A DNA stretch of 22,887 bases from a virus. Below are positions 7,632 through 15,641 of the stretch, piece after piece. The notes under the pieces were generated by a model, which searched no databases, had not been told where the DNA came from, and saw nothing but the letters and a program-made list of their open reading frames with translations. Position numbers and translations under genes: made by a program. Location: positions 1 to 22,887 of the IMG/VR virus record IMGVR_UViG_3300021142_000190. One strand, 5' to 3'. How positions within the stretch are numbered: position 1 is the stretch's first letter; every line of letters starts with the position of its first letter.

Positions 7632-8779
7632 TATTTTCCTACCTTTTTAACTGCAATTGATAAATATCCTAATGGGCCTTTACTGTCCGGAGGCAAATCT
7701 TTTGGATCGTGATCCTGTTTATGCTCTCTGATAACTTTTAAAAAGCTATCAAGCACTTTAGATCCGCTGTCGTTATTTCCATTACCTAATGAAGAAACGA
7801 TATCCGCAGGCAAAACAAATTCACCTGTGGCCAACATGGCCGGAACACTGTCGCTTGTTCCATCACCTTCACCAGTAACATATGTGTTACTATGCTTGGC
7901 ACCCCCCTCAGAATAAAACTCTGGTATGTGACCCCCTTCTGCAAAATGCGGGGCTATATCGGCCATAGAATGGAAGTCTGGGGATACTCCATGTAGTGAG
8001 GCTGAAGATGATCCCTTATTAATTTTTGGGGAAAATCCAGAAAATTCAAACGGGGATACTTCACCCCCAGTAGCATAATGTTGAGCGGCTACATCGGCAT
8101 TATATAGTTGTGGAGCACTAAAAGTTCCACCTAAATTAACTTGACCTGTAGACCCTTGAGTTAGTCCCGGAGTGAAATTAGTAAAGCCAGAGTTATTGGA
8201 TGTCCCTGCAGGACCATTTAGATTGGTCGCTCCGGTGCCTGTAGTTCCTGTAGTTCCTGTAGTACCTGTAGTTCCTGTAGTACCTGTAGTTCCTGTAGTT
8301 CCTGTAGTACCTGTAGTACTTCCAATACCCAATGCCCCTAAGCCAGCCCCAATGGCGGCTTTTGTACCTGTACCAATAACCGTATTGGCAATGGTATTTC
8401 CAAGGGTTCCTAGTCCAGTTCCTGTAGAATTAGGCATTCCACCTGTCTCTCCGGGTAGGATGTTAGATATACCCGGAATATTAGGAATTCCAGAAGAACC
8501 CGGAATACTAGGAAGGGTTCCAGTAGAAGATGTTAAGTCAACTGGAGAAGGTAAATTTGGATCTGGAGTTACTCCAGTAGGTGTTTGGGCGTTGCCCCAA
8601 GGACTTCCTGTTGTATCAATAGGAGCATTTGGGGATGATGGTATCGATGGGGTTGATGGTGTTCCAGGATCACTGTCACCAAGATAATGACTGGCAGTTA
8701 AATAATCACCGCCGGGGATATAATGGGTAACATTTAGATAGTCACCGCCGGGAACGAAGCTGGTTACGTAATCAGACAT
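7631..8779 (-). CDS. putative internal virion protein with GTSDSVPAMLATGEFVLPA motif, 382 aa
   Basis: The N-terminus carries two repeats of the type (F/Y)(V/I)PGGDYL (MSDYVTSFVPGGDYL, THYIPGGDYL). A Pro/Ser/Gly-rich middle includes nine Thr-Thr-Gly-type units. The C-terminal third has YATGGEV, FAEGGHI and YSEGG, followed by GEGDGTSDSVPAMLATGEFVLPADIV and a helical tail. The GxGTSDSvPamLs.GEfVlpA block is a pattern I know from the C-terminal regions of tape-measure-like and podoviral internal proteins; its function is unknown to me. In a short-tailed phage this protein is more likely ejected or in the internal core than a tape measure. It starts two bases after the GNAT-like gene stops, and its TAATG stop overlaps the 356-residue gene. 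Confidence 0.6.
   Translation of the reverse strand: MSDYVTSFVPGGDYLNVTHYIPGGDYLTASHYLGDSDPGTPSTPSIPSSPNAPIDTTGSPWGNAQTPTGVTPDPNLPSPVDLTSSTGTLPSIPGSSGIPNIPGISNILPGETGGMPNSTGTGLGTLGNTIANTVIGTGTKAAIGAGLGALGIGSTTGTTGTTGTTGTTGTTGTTGTTGTTGTGATNLNGPAGTSNNSGFTNFTPGLTQGSTGQVNLGGTFSAPQLYNADVAAQHYATGGEVSPFEFSGFSPKINKGSSSASLHGVSPDFHSMADIAPHFAEGGHIPEFYSEGGAKHSNTYVTGEGDGTSDSVPAMLATGEFVLPADIVSSLGNGNNDSGSKVLDSFLKVIREHKQDHDPKDLPPDSKGPLGYLSIAVKKVGK
8238..8318. repeat. nine-copy 9-bp tandem repeat (Thr-Thr-Gly)
   Basis: Nine contiguous CCTGTAGT(T/A) units encode a Gly-Thr-Thr run in the 382-residue protein. Third-position T/A variation is the only difference between units. Confidence 0.95.
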
Positions 8780-8781
8780 TT

Positions 8782-9234
8782 TTATTCCAGTTTAAATGAG
8801 TACACAGTTTCAAAATGTCCAGCTCCTAATCTCTCTAATATTTTACCAAAGTCATTATTAGGTTTTACACCAACTAATATTCTTTGGGGGTTATGTTTTT
8901 TAATTTCATTAAGGGAATGCTTTAGGAATTTATATCCAAATAGCCCTTTTCTATATTCTTGTAATACAAAAATCAAATCAGATGTTGCGGTAAGACTTGT
9001 TTTAAAATGAGGATGGTAAAACAATATCCAAAAACTAAATCCTATTAATTTACCATCATCTCGAATAGTATATATTTTAAATCTATTTCGACTTTCTAAA
9101 TGCTTATAAAATTCTGTATTAAATCCCGCTGGAATATCATCTTTATTTTGAGCTATTTCATCATAAAATATATCAAATAACGGTTTTGAATCAGGTAAAA
9201 ATGTGTCTAATGTTTCTTGCTGATAGGTTATCAT
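8782..9234 (-). CDS. GNAT-fold acetyltransferase-like virion-cluster protein
   Basis: 150 residues, close to one GNAT domain. The pattern fits: beta-strands around KIYTIRDDGKLIGFSFW (53-69), then DLIFVLQEYRKGLFGYKFLKHSLNE (86-110), where QEYRKGLFG resembles the acetyl-CoA pyrophosphate loop (R-x-x-G-x-G/A), then a strand (RILVGV) and KPNNDFGKILERLGAGHFETVYSF, the usual xxN...lyeklGF...-like end. Related GNAT-like proteins occur among podovirus structural genes (T7 gp13-type), so it may be structural, not catalytic. No substrate can be named. There is no Shine-Dalgarno before ATG; instead the repeated two-block element (9241-9272) ends six bases upstream, which would fit a very short or absent leader if that element is a promoter. 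The next gene starts two bases past its stop. Confidence 0.7.
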   Translation of the reverse strand: MITYQQETLDTFLPDSKPLFDIFYDEIAQNKDDIPAGFNTEFYKHLESRNRFKIYTIRDDGKLIGFSFWILFYHPHFKTSLTATSDLIFVLQEYRKGLFGYKFLKHSLNEIKKHNPQRILVGVKPNNDFGKILERLGAGHFETVYSFKLE

Positions 9235-9240
9235 CTAAGT

Positions 9241-9272
9241 ATACTAATACATAAATCGTATATTATACGCCC
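9241..9272 (-). promoter_or_regulatory. two-block repeated element, copy A (candidate promoter)
   Basis: Read on the minus strand: GGGCGTAT, ten unconserved bases, TTATGTATTAGTAT. The same two blocks with exactly the same spacing recur at 15642-15673. Copy A occupies nearly all of the 40-bp gap upstream of the GNAT-like gene. It does not match sigma-70 -35/-10 boxes well. A phage-specific promoter is the simplest reading; an RNA-processing or operator site is possible. Confidence 0.55.
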
Positions 9273-9274
9273 TT

Positions 9275-9541
9275 TTACCGCACAACACCATTGACTATTA
9301 AACTAAATTCATTAGCCCATTCTTGCCAATTTGGAAACAAACTAGGGTCCGGAACTGGATATCCAGAAAAAGCAGGAGTTTGAGTTAAGCTATTAGCTGT
9401 CTCTTTCCAATTCTCTGCTGTAGTGTATGCGATTGGTTCAGCCCCATAAGACATTATCAAATTACCATTAAAGTCTTCCCAACTAGAATAGTGAGGCACA
9501 TAAGGAAAGAATTTTGGTATACTAGCCATGTATGTATACAT
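9275..9541 (-). CDS. small conserved-looking protein of unknown function, 88 aa
   Basis: Not recognised. It has a Trp/Tyr/Pro-rich composition (YSSWEDFNGNLIMSYGAEPI, FPNWQEWANEF), no signal peptide and no membrane segment. It lies between the nozzle gene (30 bases upstream) and the GNAT-like gene, a position where podoviruses often keep a small protein. The start is uncertain: ATG at 9541 and ATG at 9529 (MASIPKFF) are both open, and neither has a Shine-Dalgarno. A 12-bp perfect palindrome TATGTATACATA (9531-9542) covers the first start and lies just upstream of the second. Confidence 0.65.
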   Translation of the reverse strand: MYTYMASIPKFFPYVPHYSSWEDFNGNLIMSYGAEPIAYTTAENWKETANSLTQTPAFSGYPVPDPSLFPNWQEWANEFSLIVNGVVR

Positions 9542-9542
9542 A
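9531..9542. promoter_or_regulatory. 12-bp perfect palindrome at the start of the 88-aa gene
   Basis: TATGTATACATA equals its own reverse complement. On the minus strand it shares TTATGTAT with the repeated element at 9241-9272 but lacks the GGGCGTAT block at the right distance. It could be an operator half-site pair or chance in AT-rich DNA. Confidence 0.25.
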
Positions 9543-9571
9543 AAAAATATCGTTTAAAATCATATACTTAG

Positions 9572-11698
9572 CTAAGGTCTTTCATCCCCATATTCAGCAG
9601 TAACTAGGACACGACCCATCTCATAATTTCCATTGATATCATTAGATACGAACTGTAAGCTTAATTGGCGGTATTCAAGACGCAAGTCGATCTTTTCTGT
9701 GTTAGCATCAAAGTAATATGGTCCTGATACTTCGGTTGGGCTTTGTGCAAATTTACGGCCTAGAATACTCATAGACATAGTGCCACCCAGTACAAAGTCT
9801 GGCTCTACACGGCGTAAATGTAATCGCCTATTAACCGCTGGAGTAGCATCCCCCGATGGAGTACCACCAACCCAACTAATATCACAAGTAGTGAAACTAG
9901 AATCGATTGCTGTTTCAGCATTTAATGTAACTTTGTTTAACCCAACCTCATGTTGCCAAATACCATACCCTCCACTAATAGAGTAGAACGCAGTATCTGG
10001 TGGTGGGGTAGCAGGGAATGTTGTTAGGACAGTGATTAACGTTACGTTATGAACCACGTTATAGATACTTGTAGCTATCTGATACATTGGATCAAAAGGA
10101 ACTTGAGTAAATGTTAAGAATGTCCCCGGAGAAAATGTTGGTGTTAAGTTACCCGGCGCATATATTTGGAATATGGTTGGGGCTGTCATTCCAGATGGTG
10201 TTGCAACTACATCATATTCAATACTGTAGGTTGTATTATAATCCCAACCGGCCCATATAGGTGTAGGGAATATTTCAGTAGTGAACCCGCTTGATCTACG
10301 AGCTCCTTCAGCTTGGCCTGCATCATACCAAATTTTATCCTTAACATTATAAATAATAGCATCGGTACATTCTGTTTCAGTTCCTCTAGGGTAGAAGAAC
10401 CAAATTTCATTGTACCTAGGTACCTTAGTAGCCCAAACGTATTGTCTTTGTTGGTAGTTCAAATTATTAAATAGCCAGTTTACATTCTTATCATTTGGAA
10501 GAACTTGAACCATACCATTGTAAACATAGAACCTATCTACTCCCATCCAATAGTATAGTCCGTCCATTTCAACAACAGACCTAGATGACATAATAGATGT
10601 TTGGCTAGATACAATATCATACTGCCAGTAAGTAGATCCGGTATTAACGAATGATACTCGGATTAAGCTATCTGTAGCCCAGAATAATCCCGAGGGAGAG
10701 CTTGTACCCCCACGAACTGGCACTCCAAATACAACTTTACCAGAGGCTACATTGACCTGATTGGCAAGCGGTCCATTCCAATCGTTTAATGTTTGACTGC
10801 CGTATACAGAGCTTACATTGTTATTGGCAATATAGCCATTTGATCCATATACAAATAGGAACGGGTGAATAGTGCAAACCCCTCCATCAACTGAGATAGG
10901 TTGATGTGTTGGACTGGTACCTGCAGTATCAGCTAACCCAGTGAAAACCCACTGGTTACTAGAGTTAGGTACTGTGGAGCCTAAGTATACCTGTGTATTA
11001 ACGCCGTTATCAATATTAGATAGGTTTAATCCCGGATGCATGACTAAATTAAGTGCACCCCCTAATGGAGAATATTGAAAGTCAAACTGCCATAATAAAT
11101 CTGGGTTTGGGGCAAAGTAGTCATTAGCCAGCCAAACATTAGTAATAGTTCCTGTATAGCTAGGGCCAAAATTAACCACTGTAGCCGTTCCAGAGAACGT
11201 AGATGTAGTAACAGTATAGAACGTAGGTGTCGCAGATTGGGCAAATACTACTTTAGTTCCAGTGCTATATAGTCCGGTATAGTTAGTTGTACTTGTAATG
11301 GTGAATGATGTTGTTGTGTTTGCCGATACAGCAAACTGAGAGTACCCAACAAGAAATTGAGCAGAGTATGGACCTGCACCTAGGGCTAGAGTTTGTCCTG
11401 TTAAGAACACATCTAAGCCTAATTGGTTTCCTGCAAATATATAGTTTACTCCGTTATACCCATTTAAAACCATGCCTCTAGCAGGTCCCCGGAATGATGA
11501 AAATAGCTGAGTATACCCTCCTATTTTCTTTGGAACACCACGTTGAAACCTACACCAAACACCGTCAGTAAAATCTGAAGACTCAAATTGTGTACCATCT
11601 CGTTTTATACCCGCAGTAACTCCTAGGGTATATATTTGAGAATATTGTGCAGGAAGTTGATTAGCTGGCTGGGCCTGTACTGGAGGCTGTTGAGCCAT
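9572..11698 (-). CDS. tail nozzle/hub protein, P22 gp10-like (T7 gp12-type)
   Basis: 708 residues. It appears to be the beta-propeller-like hub that closes the short tail and holds packaged DNA. Family-like features: an N-terminal GVWCRFQRGVPKKIGGY block (46-62), TDSLIRVSF (342-350), then SSRSVVEMDGLYYWMGVDRF (371-390), YVYNG, NEIWFFYP (430-437) and a Cys followed by IIYNVKDKIWYDAG (448-461), ending in a C-terminal beta sandwich (KIDLRLEYRQLSLQFVSND...). This run is typical of marine and freshwater podovirus nozzle proteins. Residues about 110-190 look like an extra Thr/Ser-rich beta insertion. The assignment rests on motif pattern and on its place downstream of two adaptor genes. Its ATG immediately follows the TAA of the upstream gene with no spacer. 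Confidence 0.8.
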   Translation of the reverse strand: MAQQPPVQAQPANQLPAQYSQIYTLGVTAGIKRDGTQFESSDFTDGVWCRFQRGVPKKIGGYTQLFSSFRGPARGMVLNGYNGVNYIFAGNQLGLDVFLTGQTLALGAGPYSAQFLVGYSQFAVSANTTTSFTITSTTNYTGLYSTGTKVVFAQSATPTFYTVTTSTFSGTATVVNFGPSYTGTITNVWLANDYFAPNPDLLWQFDFQYSPLGGALNLVMHPGLNLSNIDNGVNTQVYLGSTVPNSSNQWVFTGLADTAGTSPTHQPISVDGGVCTIHPFLFVYGSNGYIANNNVSSVYGSQTLNDWNGPLANQVNVASGKVVFGVPVRGGTSSPSGLFWATDSLIRVSFVNTGSTYWQYDIVSSQTSIMSSRSVVEMDGLYYWMGVDRFYVYNGMVQVLPNDKNVNWLFNNLNYQQRQYVWATKVPRYNEIWFFYPRGTETECTDAIIYNVKDKIWYDAGQAEGARRSSGFTTEIFPTPIWAGWDYNTTYSIEYDVVATPSGMTAPTIFQIYAPGNLTPTFSPGTFLTFTQVPFDPMYQIATSIYNVVHNVTLITVLTTFPATPPPDTAFYSISGGYGIWQHEVGLNKVTLNAETAIDSSFTTCDISWVGGTPSGDATPAVNRRLHLRRVEPDFVLGGTMSMSILGRKFAQSPTEVSGPYYFDANTEKIDLRLEYRQLSLQFVSNDINGNYEMGRVLVTAEYGDERP

Positions 11699-12970
11699 TT
11701 AAAATACACCGCCCGGAATTAGTCCCGCGTTGAATGTTGCTACAGTGGATATTTGGGGGTTAAGAACATTGGTGTTATCCAGATTTAGCATTTCTACACT
11801 ATTGACTGTCAATCCTAAAACATGGGAACTGGCTAAATACATTCCTGTAGTTGTGTCACTAGAAAAGGTAAATGATGGGGCACTAGCTGATCCATCTCCC
11901 GCAACAAAGTTAGAAACTGATGCTTGTGAGATTGGGAATATTGTACCCCCGTCTGTACCTGCAACTACCACATCTCCTGCATGTAATACCAATGGAGCTG
12001 TTAAACTTCCAGATACATTAATAACAATGTTATATAGCCCTGATGTAGTATTATTTACTAATACATAGAGCTGTGTAATTGCTGGGAGAGTAACAATTAG
12101 GTTAGTTGTTCTGGTGCCTGATAGCGCTACGTAGGTTTCAATGATTGGCGCATTAGCCACTAAGTTAAGTGCTGATCCAGAAATGCTGTCTACATCATAT
12201 GTAGCTGCTGAAAAAGTAATACTATTGGGAACAGCCCAGCCAACTGTGAAAAAGTTGCCAGATGAAATGTCATAAATAATAATCCCAGAATCCCCAGGAT
12301 TAGTAATAATAGATGGAGAACCATTGATTGTAGATGGGCTTTGGGGAGATATCGTGAGTGAACCTGTACCATTATTTCTAAAACCAATATACCAGCCAGA
12401 TAAAATTGATGAATAGCTAGGTAGGGTAAAACTTCCTGCACCAGAATTCCATACATAGGTAGACGCTCGACTTGATTCTGCAATTGTAGGAGAGGCTGAT
12501 ACTTGAATAATATTACTTGATGTTGCAAGCTTACCAGAAAGAGTAGTTGATAACCCGTACCCAGCTAAACTTGCTGCATCTGCAGAAGAAGTGCCAGTAC
12601 CAAAGGTTACATTATTCCAAACACCATCTGGGGTAGAATTATCAGCCAAATAAAAGTATTTAGAAGTCCCCGCTGGAATTGAAACTGCATTGTCTTGTAA
12701 ATAGGAATTAACTGTAAATGGTACTGAACCCAAATTACGAATTAAAATATCTGACCCTACGGTTCCTTGTGTAGCGTCAGGTAAGAATATTGATAATAAG
12801 GTTGTGTTTGGGGTACAATCAATAATTCGAGCTACAGCTACTTGTGTTTCATTAACAACTGCAGGCCAGTATAAAGGGGTATTATTGGTAAGTGCAAGCG
12901 CAAGATATGATACATCTGTAGGCTGAACCACTGTTCCAGTGAAAGGGGAAACGTATGTAGGTGTTGTCAT
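11699..12970 (-). CDS. fibre-like structural protein between adaptor and nozzle genes, 423 aa
   Basis: No family is named with certainty. The protein is beta-rich, Ser/Thr/Asn/Gly-rich, with almost no helix-forming stretches after the N-terminus. It includes SLAGYGLSTTLSGKL, WNSGAGSFTLPSYSSILSGWYIGFRNNGTGSLTISPQ and an adhesin-like C-terminal third. The last residues, FNAGLIPGGVF, resemble the end of the partial fibre at the right edge (GSGVVGGLAGGTF), and MLNLDNTNVL is a common fibre-tip phrase. A tail appendage or head-to-tail decoration protein is likely. It sits two bases downstream of the SU10-type adaptor gene and abuts the nozzle gene, so it is made together with the connector proteins. 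Confidence 0.55.
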   Translation of the reverse strand: MTTPTYVSPFTGTVVQPTDVSYLALALTNNTPLYWPAVVNETQVAVARIIDCTPNTTLLSIFLPDATQGTVGSDILIRNLGSVPFTVNSYLQDNAVSIPAGTSKYFYLADNSTPDGVWNNVTFGTGTSSADAASLAGYGLSTTLSGKLATSSNIIQVSASPTIAESSRASTYVWNSGAGSFTLPSYSSILSGWYIGFRNNGTGSLTISPQSPSTINGSPSIITNPGDSGIIIYDISSGNFFTVGWAVPNSITFSAATYDVDSISGSALNLVANAPIIETYVALSGTRTTNLIVTLPAITQLYVLVNNTTSGLYNIVINVSGSLTAPLVLHAGDVVVAGTDGGTIFPISQASVSNFVAGDGSASAPSFTFSSDTTTGMYLASSHVLGLTVNSVEMLNLDNTNVLNPQISTVATFNAGLIPGGVF

Positions 12971-12972
12971 AT

Positions 12973-13587
12973 TTATGGCTCTTGAATGGATGTGTTTCTA
13001 TCGATCTTACGAGAATTATCTTCGTTCTTCACAGCGGCCATAGCGTCATCAAAATAGCCTTTCCATACACCAATCTTATCTAATGCTTTAAGGTATACCA
13101 TAGCATGATATAAAGCCCCGTATAGCATTAATTGTGGGGTAGTGGCAGTGAATAAGTTAGTTTGATTGCTTGCATCTAAAGGTTGAATTAAACTATAGTA
13201 GATTATTTCAACAGGATATACTGCATCTGGAGCTGGGGCAAAATTCCAGTGACTGTAGTCATAATCAGCATAATAGATAGGTTCTCCAGAAGTAGATTCA
13301 GATTGAAGCTGTGCCACATAGTCTTGACCCCTTAACAGTATTGGAGCTCCATTGATTTTCATAGAGATGGTTTTACGCCAGCGAACTGGTTTATCTAGTA
13401 CTGTTTGGTTCACTGCTAGGGTAGTCTCTACCACATTTAATTGAAGCAGTGTCTTTAACTCAGCAGCAATACTTGCCTCTGTTAAAGCAATTATTGTAGG
13501 AATTGTAGCTACAAACTGATCATCGTTTCTTTCAGTATAGTTAATGATATCTGCTACAAGGCTATCGTAATTCATTATGGAGCTCAT
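12973..13587 (-). CDS. head-tail adaptor protein, phage SU10-type
   Basis: 204 residues. The pattern matches the SU10-like adaptor family: N-terminal helix LVADIINYTERNDDQFVATIPTIIALTEASIAAEL, followed by TTLAVNQTVLDKPVRWRKTISMKI, GQDYVAQLQ, then YDYSHWNFAPAPDAVYPVEIIYYSLIQPLD, and a C-terminal helical hairpin (PQLMLYGALYHAMVYLKALDKIGVWKGYFDDAMAAVKNE). Such proteins form a ring under the portal and connect it to the nozzle. The gene lies between the gp4-like adaptor (4-base gap) and the fibre-like protein, within the connector block. No signal peptide or membrane segment. I consider the family assignment good but it was not checked by search. Confidence 0.8.
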   Translation of the reverse strand: MSSIMNYDSLVADIINYTERNDDQFVATIPTIIALTEASIAAELKTLLQLNVVETTLAVNQTVLDKPVRWRKTISMKINGAPILLRGQDYVAQLQSESTSGEPIYYADYDYSHWNFAPAPDAVYPVEIIYYSLIQPLDASNQTNLFTATTPQLMLYGALYHAMVYLKALDKIGVWKGYFDDAMAAVKNEDNSRKIDRNTSIQEP

Positions 13588-13591
13588 TTAA

Positions 13592-14671
13592 CTATCTCGT
13601 GTAGTAACTGAAATTCGGAGACAGAAATATTCCAGACTTGTCTCTATCTTCTTCTTCAAATTGTGTTCTTAAATCTAATGCAAGTTTTTCTAAGTACATG
13701 ATTCTTTGTATATCAACACCGGGGAGTTGCATAGATAATTTATGTGATAATGCTGCTTGTATGTAAGGCACCACACGATCAGGTAAATATAACTGATTAG
13801 ACAGATCACCAACATCTTGTGGCTGCATTTCAAGTATCATTTGGAATACTTGATAGTTGTTATTAGGTACAGGCCATAAGTACATCTGTGGGTCAATTTG
13901 GCGGTTAAACCAATACTGCAAAGTACGTTGACTTGGGAATTGCTTATTAGGCAAACTAAAGTAATCAGTACGGTTCAATCTAGCCATTGGAATTGATTGT
14001 TGGCTTTGTGCAAATTGAATTGCGCGTAATGAGAATACCGTTCCAGAAACTCTATTAACCAGTCTATAGTAGTAAAACTGTTGTGTATTATTGACTGATA
14101 TATAAGACCACTCTTGGTCATTCAATGTCACTGTAGGACATGATTGCCAAGTATCCCATGTAACTCCGTCATTACTTACTTGTAGATCTAAAGAATAAGT
14201 AGCAGTAGTATCAGGGCAATAAGCATTAAATCCCACATAAAAAATTCGGGTTTGATTTGCATATGACACGCCAAAGTAGTTCTCTGTAAGCGTAGAGGTT
14301 GCGTATTCATTCAGATTAGCATTACCACTTTGGTCAAACAGTGCAGGGGCTCCAGGATTATCAATTGGGTATGATTCTGCAATTGCGGGATTAACAATGT
14401 AAATCCAGTTAGCCTCAAGTACATCTATAGTACTAACTGGCATTGATAGAATTTGTTGGTTGGTTTGAGCACCTAAAACAACAAACTGTTGTAACCAAAT
14501 ATTAATACCACGATTGACAGAGTTCTGGAGCACATAGAATAAGGCCTGCTTACCGGCATTAACATACTCCGGAGTCATCTCTTCTGTCTGTTTGCCTGCG
14601 TCGCGGTAAGCGTAAGATATCAATTGGTCTACCGATATCTTTGTCTTATCATATGTTCCAGAATATGCCAA
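13592..14671 (-). CDS. gp4-like tail accessory/adaptor protein with inserted beta domain
   Basis: 359 residues. The N-terminal helices (SVDQLISYAYRDAGKQTEEMTPEYVNAGKQALFYVLQNSVNRGINIW, 13-59) and the C-terminal half (PQMYLWPVPNNNYQVFQMILEMQ..., LYLPDRVVPYIQAALSHKLS, 261-313) follow the P22 gp4-type head-completion pattern, in which the acidic C-terminal helix projects from the ring. Between them, residues about 105-225 form a beta-rich block with LQVSNDGVTWDTWQSCPTVTLNDQEWSYISV and YYYRLVNRVSG, resembling an F5/8-type (discoidin-like) carbohydrate-binding sandwich. The usual gp4-like length is about 160-220 residues, so this is an enlarged version. It is the first connector gene transcribed here, two bases after the small basic protein gene. 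Confidence 0.7.
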   Translation of the reverse strand: MAYSGTYDKTKISVDQLISYAYRDAGKQTEEMTPEYVNAGKQALFYVLQNSVNRGINIWLQQFVVLGAQTNQQILSMPVSTIDVLEANWIYIVNPAIAESYPIDNPGAPALFDQSGNANLNEYATSTLTENYFGVSYANQTRIFYVGFNAYCPDTTATYSLDLQVSNDGVTWDTWQSCPTVTLNDQEWSYISVNNTQQFYYYRLVNRVSGTVFSLRAIQFAQSQQSIPMARLNRTDYFSLPNKQFPSQRTLQYWFNRQIDPQMYLWPVPNNNYQVFQMILEMQPQDVGDLSNQLYLPDRVVPYIQAALSHKLSMQLPGVDIQRIMYLEKLALDLRTQFEEEDRDKSGIFLSPNFSYYTR

Positions 14672-14673
14672 AA

Positions 14674-14820
14674 TTATTTACCTTTTACCTTTTTAGGAAG
14701 GTTCTTTGGAGCAGGAGCTTTGATAAACTCTTTGCCTACCTTCTTAGGGATACCGAGGGTACTCTCACCCTCTGCAGCCGCGTACATTGCTTTTTGCTGT
14801 TGTTTACTTACATACGGCAT
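14674..14820 (-). CDS. small basic phage protein, 48 aa
   Basis: [36 protein letters not shown] followed by a Lys/Pro-rich tail. Short proteins with VSKxQQxAMxAAAxGxSTxGIPxKVGKEF are, in my knowledge, common in phage virion clusters, with unknown function. The start at 14820 is chosen over an upstream ATG at 14868 because the family pattern begins there and the longer version would run into the upstream gene; the upstream stop (14825) lies four bases away. Very basic, so nucleic-acid or virion association is possible. Confidence 0.7.
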   Translation of the reverse strand: MPYVSKQQQKAMYAAAEGESTLGIPKKVGKEFIKAPAPKNLPKKVKGK

Positions 14821-14824
14821 GATA

Positions 14825-15592
14825 TTAGTCCGGATTGTTCGCGTTAGCCATTGGAGCACCCATACCACCAGCTTGACCTTGACGAGCAGCCATCAATGCT
14901 TGGATCATTTGTGGAGTGATTTGTTGGCCACCTTGAGGCATTCCTTGAGGAGGCATACCACCACCACCTTGAGGCATTCCTTGAGGAGGCATACCACCAC
15001 CTTGAGGCATTCCTTTAAGTGACGCCGCCATTCTAGCTGAATCTTGAGCCATTTTAGCACGTTGGATTTGAGCCGCAATTTCTGGTGGAATTGATGGAGC
15101 TCCTGTTGGGCCTCCATCAGCAAACTTTTTTACTTTGCTGCCCTTAGCTACTTGAATATCATCAACAGCGTTTTTACCAGTGCGGTTAGGCTTAACTGCT
15201 GCTTTGTTTGGAGTATCAGCTTTCTTGTCACCTGTAGGTTTTACTTTTTTAATAGCGTCTTTATCACCGGCGGGTTTTGTATCTTTAGCTGGAGTTTCTT
15301 TACCCTTAACAGCCGCTTTTGATGGTACGTCTAACATACCACCGGCTTTGAATTTTTTAACAGTGCCTTCAGCCTTAGCTGTACGACCACCTTTTTTGAG
15401 TTTTAACTCTGGCTTTTCACCTTTTTCTTCTTTGTCAATCATTTTCTTGATTAACACTTTATCTTGAGCTTCATCATCATGAACCTTACCACCTTCTTTT
15501 TTCTTCATGATTTTACCACCACATGCTTTTTTAGAAGCTTCGGCTACAGATCCACCGCACTTCATTTTTACCATTTTTTTAAACTCTTCCAT
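14825..15592 (-). CDS. Lys-rich GG-motif low-complexity protein, 255 aa
   Basis: No domain recognised. The N-terminal two thirds are extremely Lys-rich and punctuated by GG motifs: MKCGGSV, KACGGKI, KKEGGKV, LKKGGRT, FKAGGML and FADGGPTG. The C-terminal third changes to Gln/Met/Pro/Gly with [11 protein letters not shown] repeats and ends MANANNPD. The composition suggests a disordered, possibly DNA- or scaffold-binding virion protein; this is inference. GAGGAG lies seven bases before the ATG, one of the clearest ribosome binding sites on this strand. It is preceded by a 66-bp gap holding the second two-block element, so it may be the first gene of a transcript covering the virion module. Confidence 0.7.
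   Translation of the reverse strand: MEEFKKMVKMKCGGSVAEASKKACGGKIMKKKEGGKVHDDEAQDKVLIKKMIDKEEKGEKPELKLKKGGRTAKAEGTVKKFKAGGMLDVPSKAAVKGKETPAKDTKPAGDKDAIKKVKPTGDKKADTPNKAAVKPNRTGKNAVDDIQVAKGSKVKKFADGGPTGAPSIPPEIAAQIQRAKMAQDSARMAASLKGMPQGGGMPPQGMPQGGGGMPPQGMPQGGQQITPQMIQALMAARQGQAGGMGAPMANANNPD
14931..15013. repeat. 33/36-bp tandem repeat coding [12 protein letters not shown]
   Basis: CCTTGAGGCATTCCTTGAGG-type units start at 14931, 14967 and 15000 (the last partial). The unequal spacing of 36 and 33 bp equals one extra Gly codon. They lie in the C-terminal part of the 255-residue protein. Confidence 0.9.
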
Positions 15593-15641
15593 TGTAGTAC
15601 TCCTCGAGGTTTTTAAATTGGAGCTGATCGATCTCCTAGTA

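Noticed and set aside
8172-8687. Plus-strand open frame of 171 residues rich in Val-Pro-Val
   Set aside because: It is the antisense reading of the Thr-Thr-Gly repeat gene; no ribosome site, and the composition is explained by the repeat.
12055-12068. Third copy of the promoter-like block (ACTAATACATA on the plus strand)
   Set aside because: Only 11 bases match, it lies inside the 423-residue gene where it encodes YVLV, and the GGGCGTAT block is absent at the expected distance. It shows what a chance match looks like.
14624-15022. Plus-strand open frame with repeated [11 protein letters not shown]
   Set aside because: Antisense of the [11 protein letters not shown] repeat and of the adjacent small gene; no ribosome site, and it crosses three real minus-strand genes.
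15617-15640. Terminator hairpin GGAGATCGATCAGCTCC after the endolysin gene
   Set aside because: The stem is only four perfect pairs before a mismatch and no T-run follows on the minus strand.
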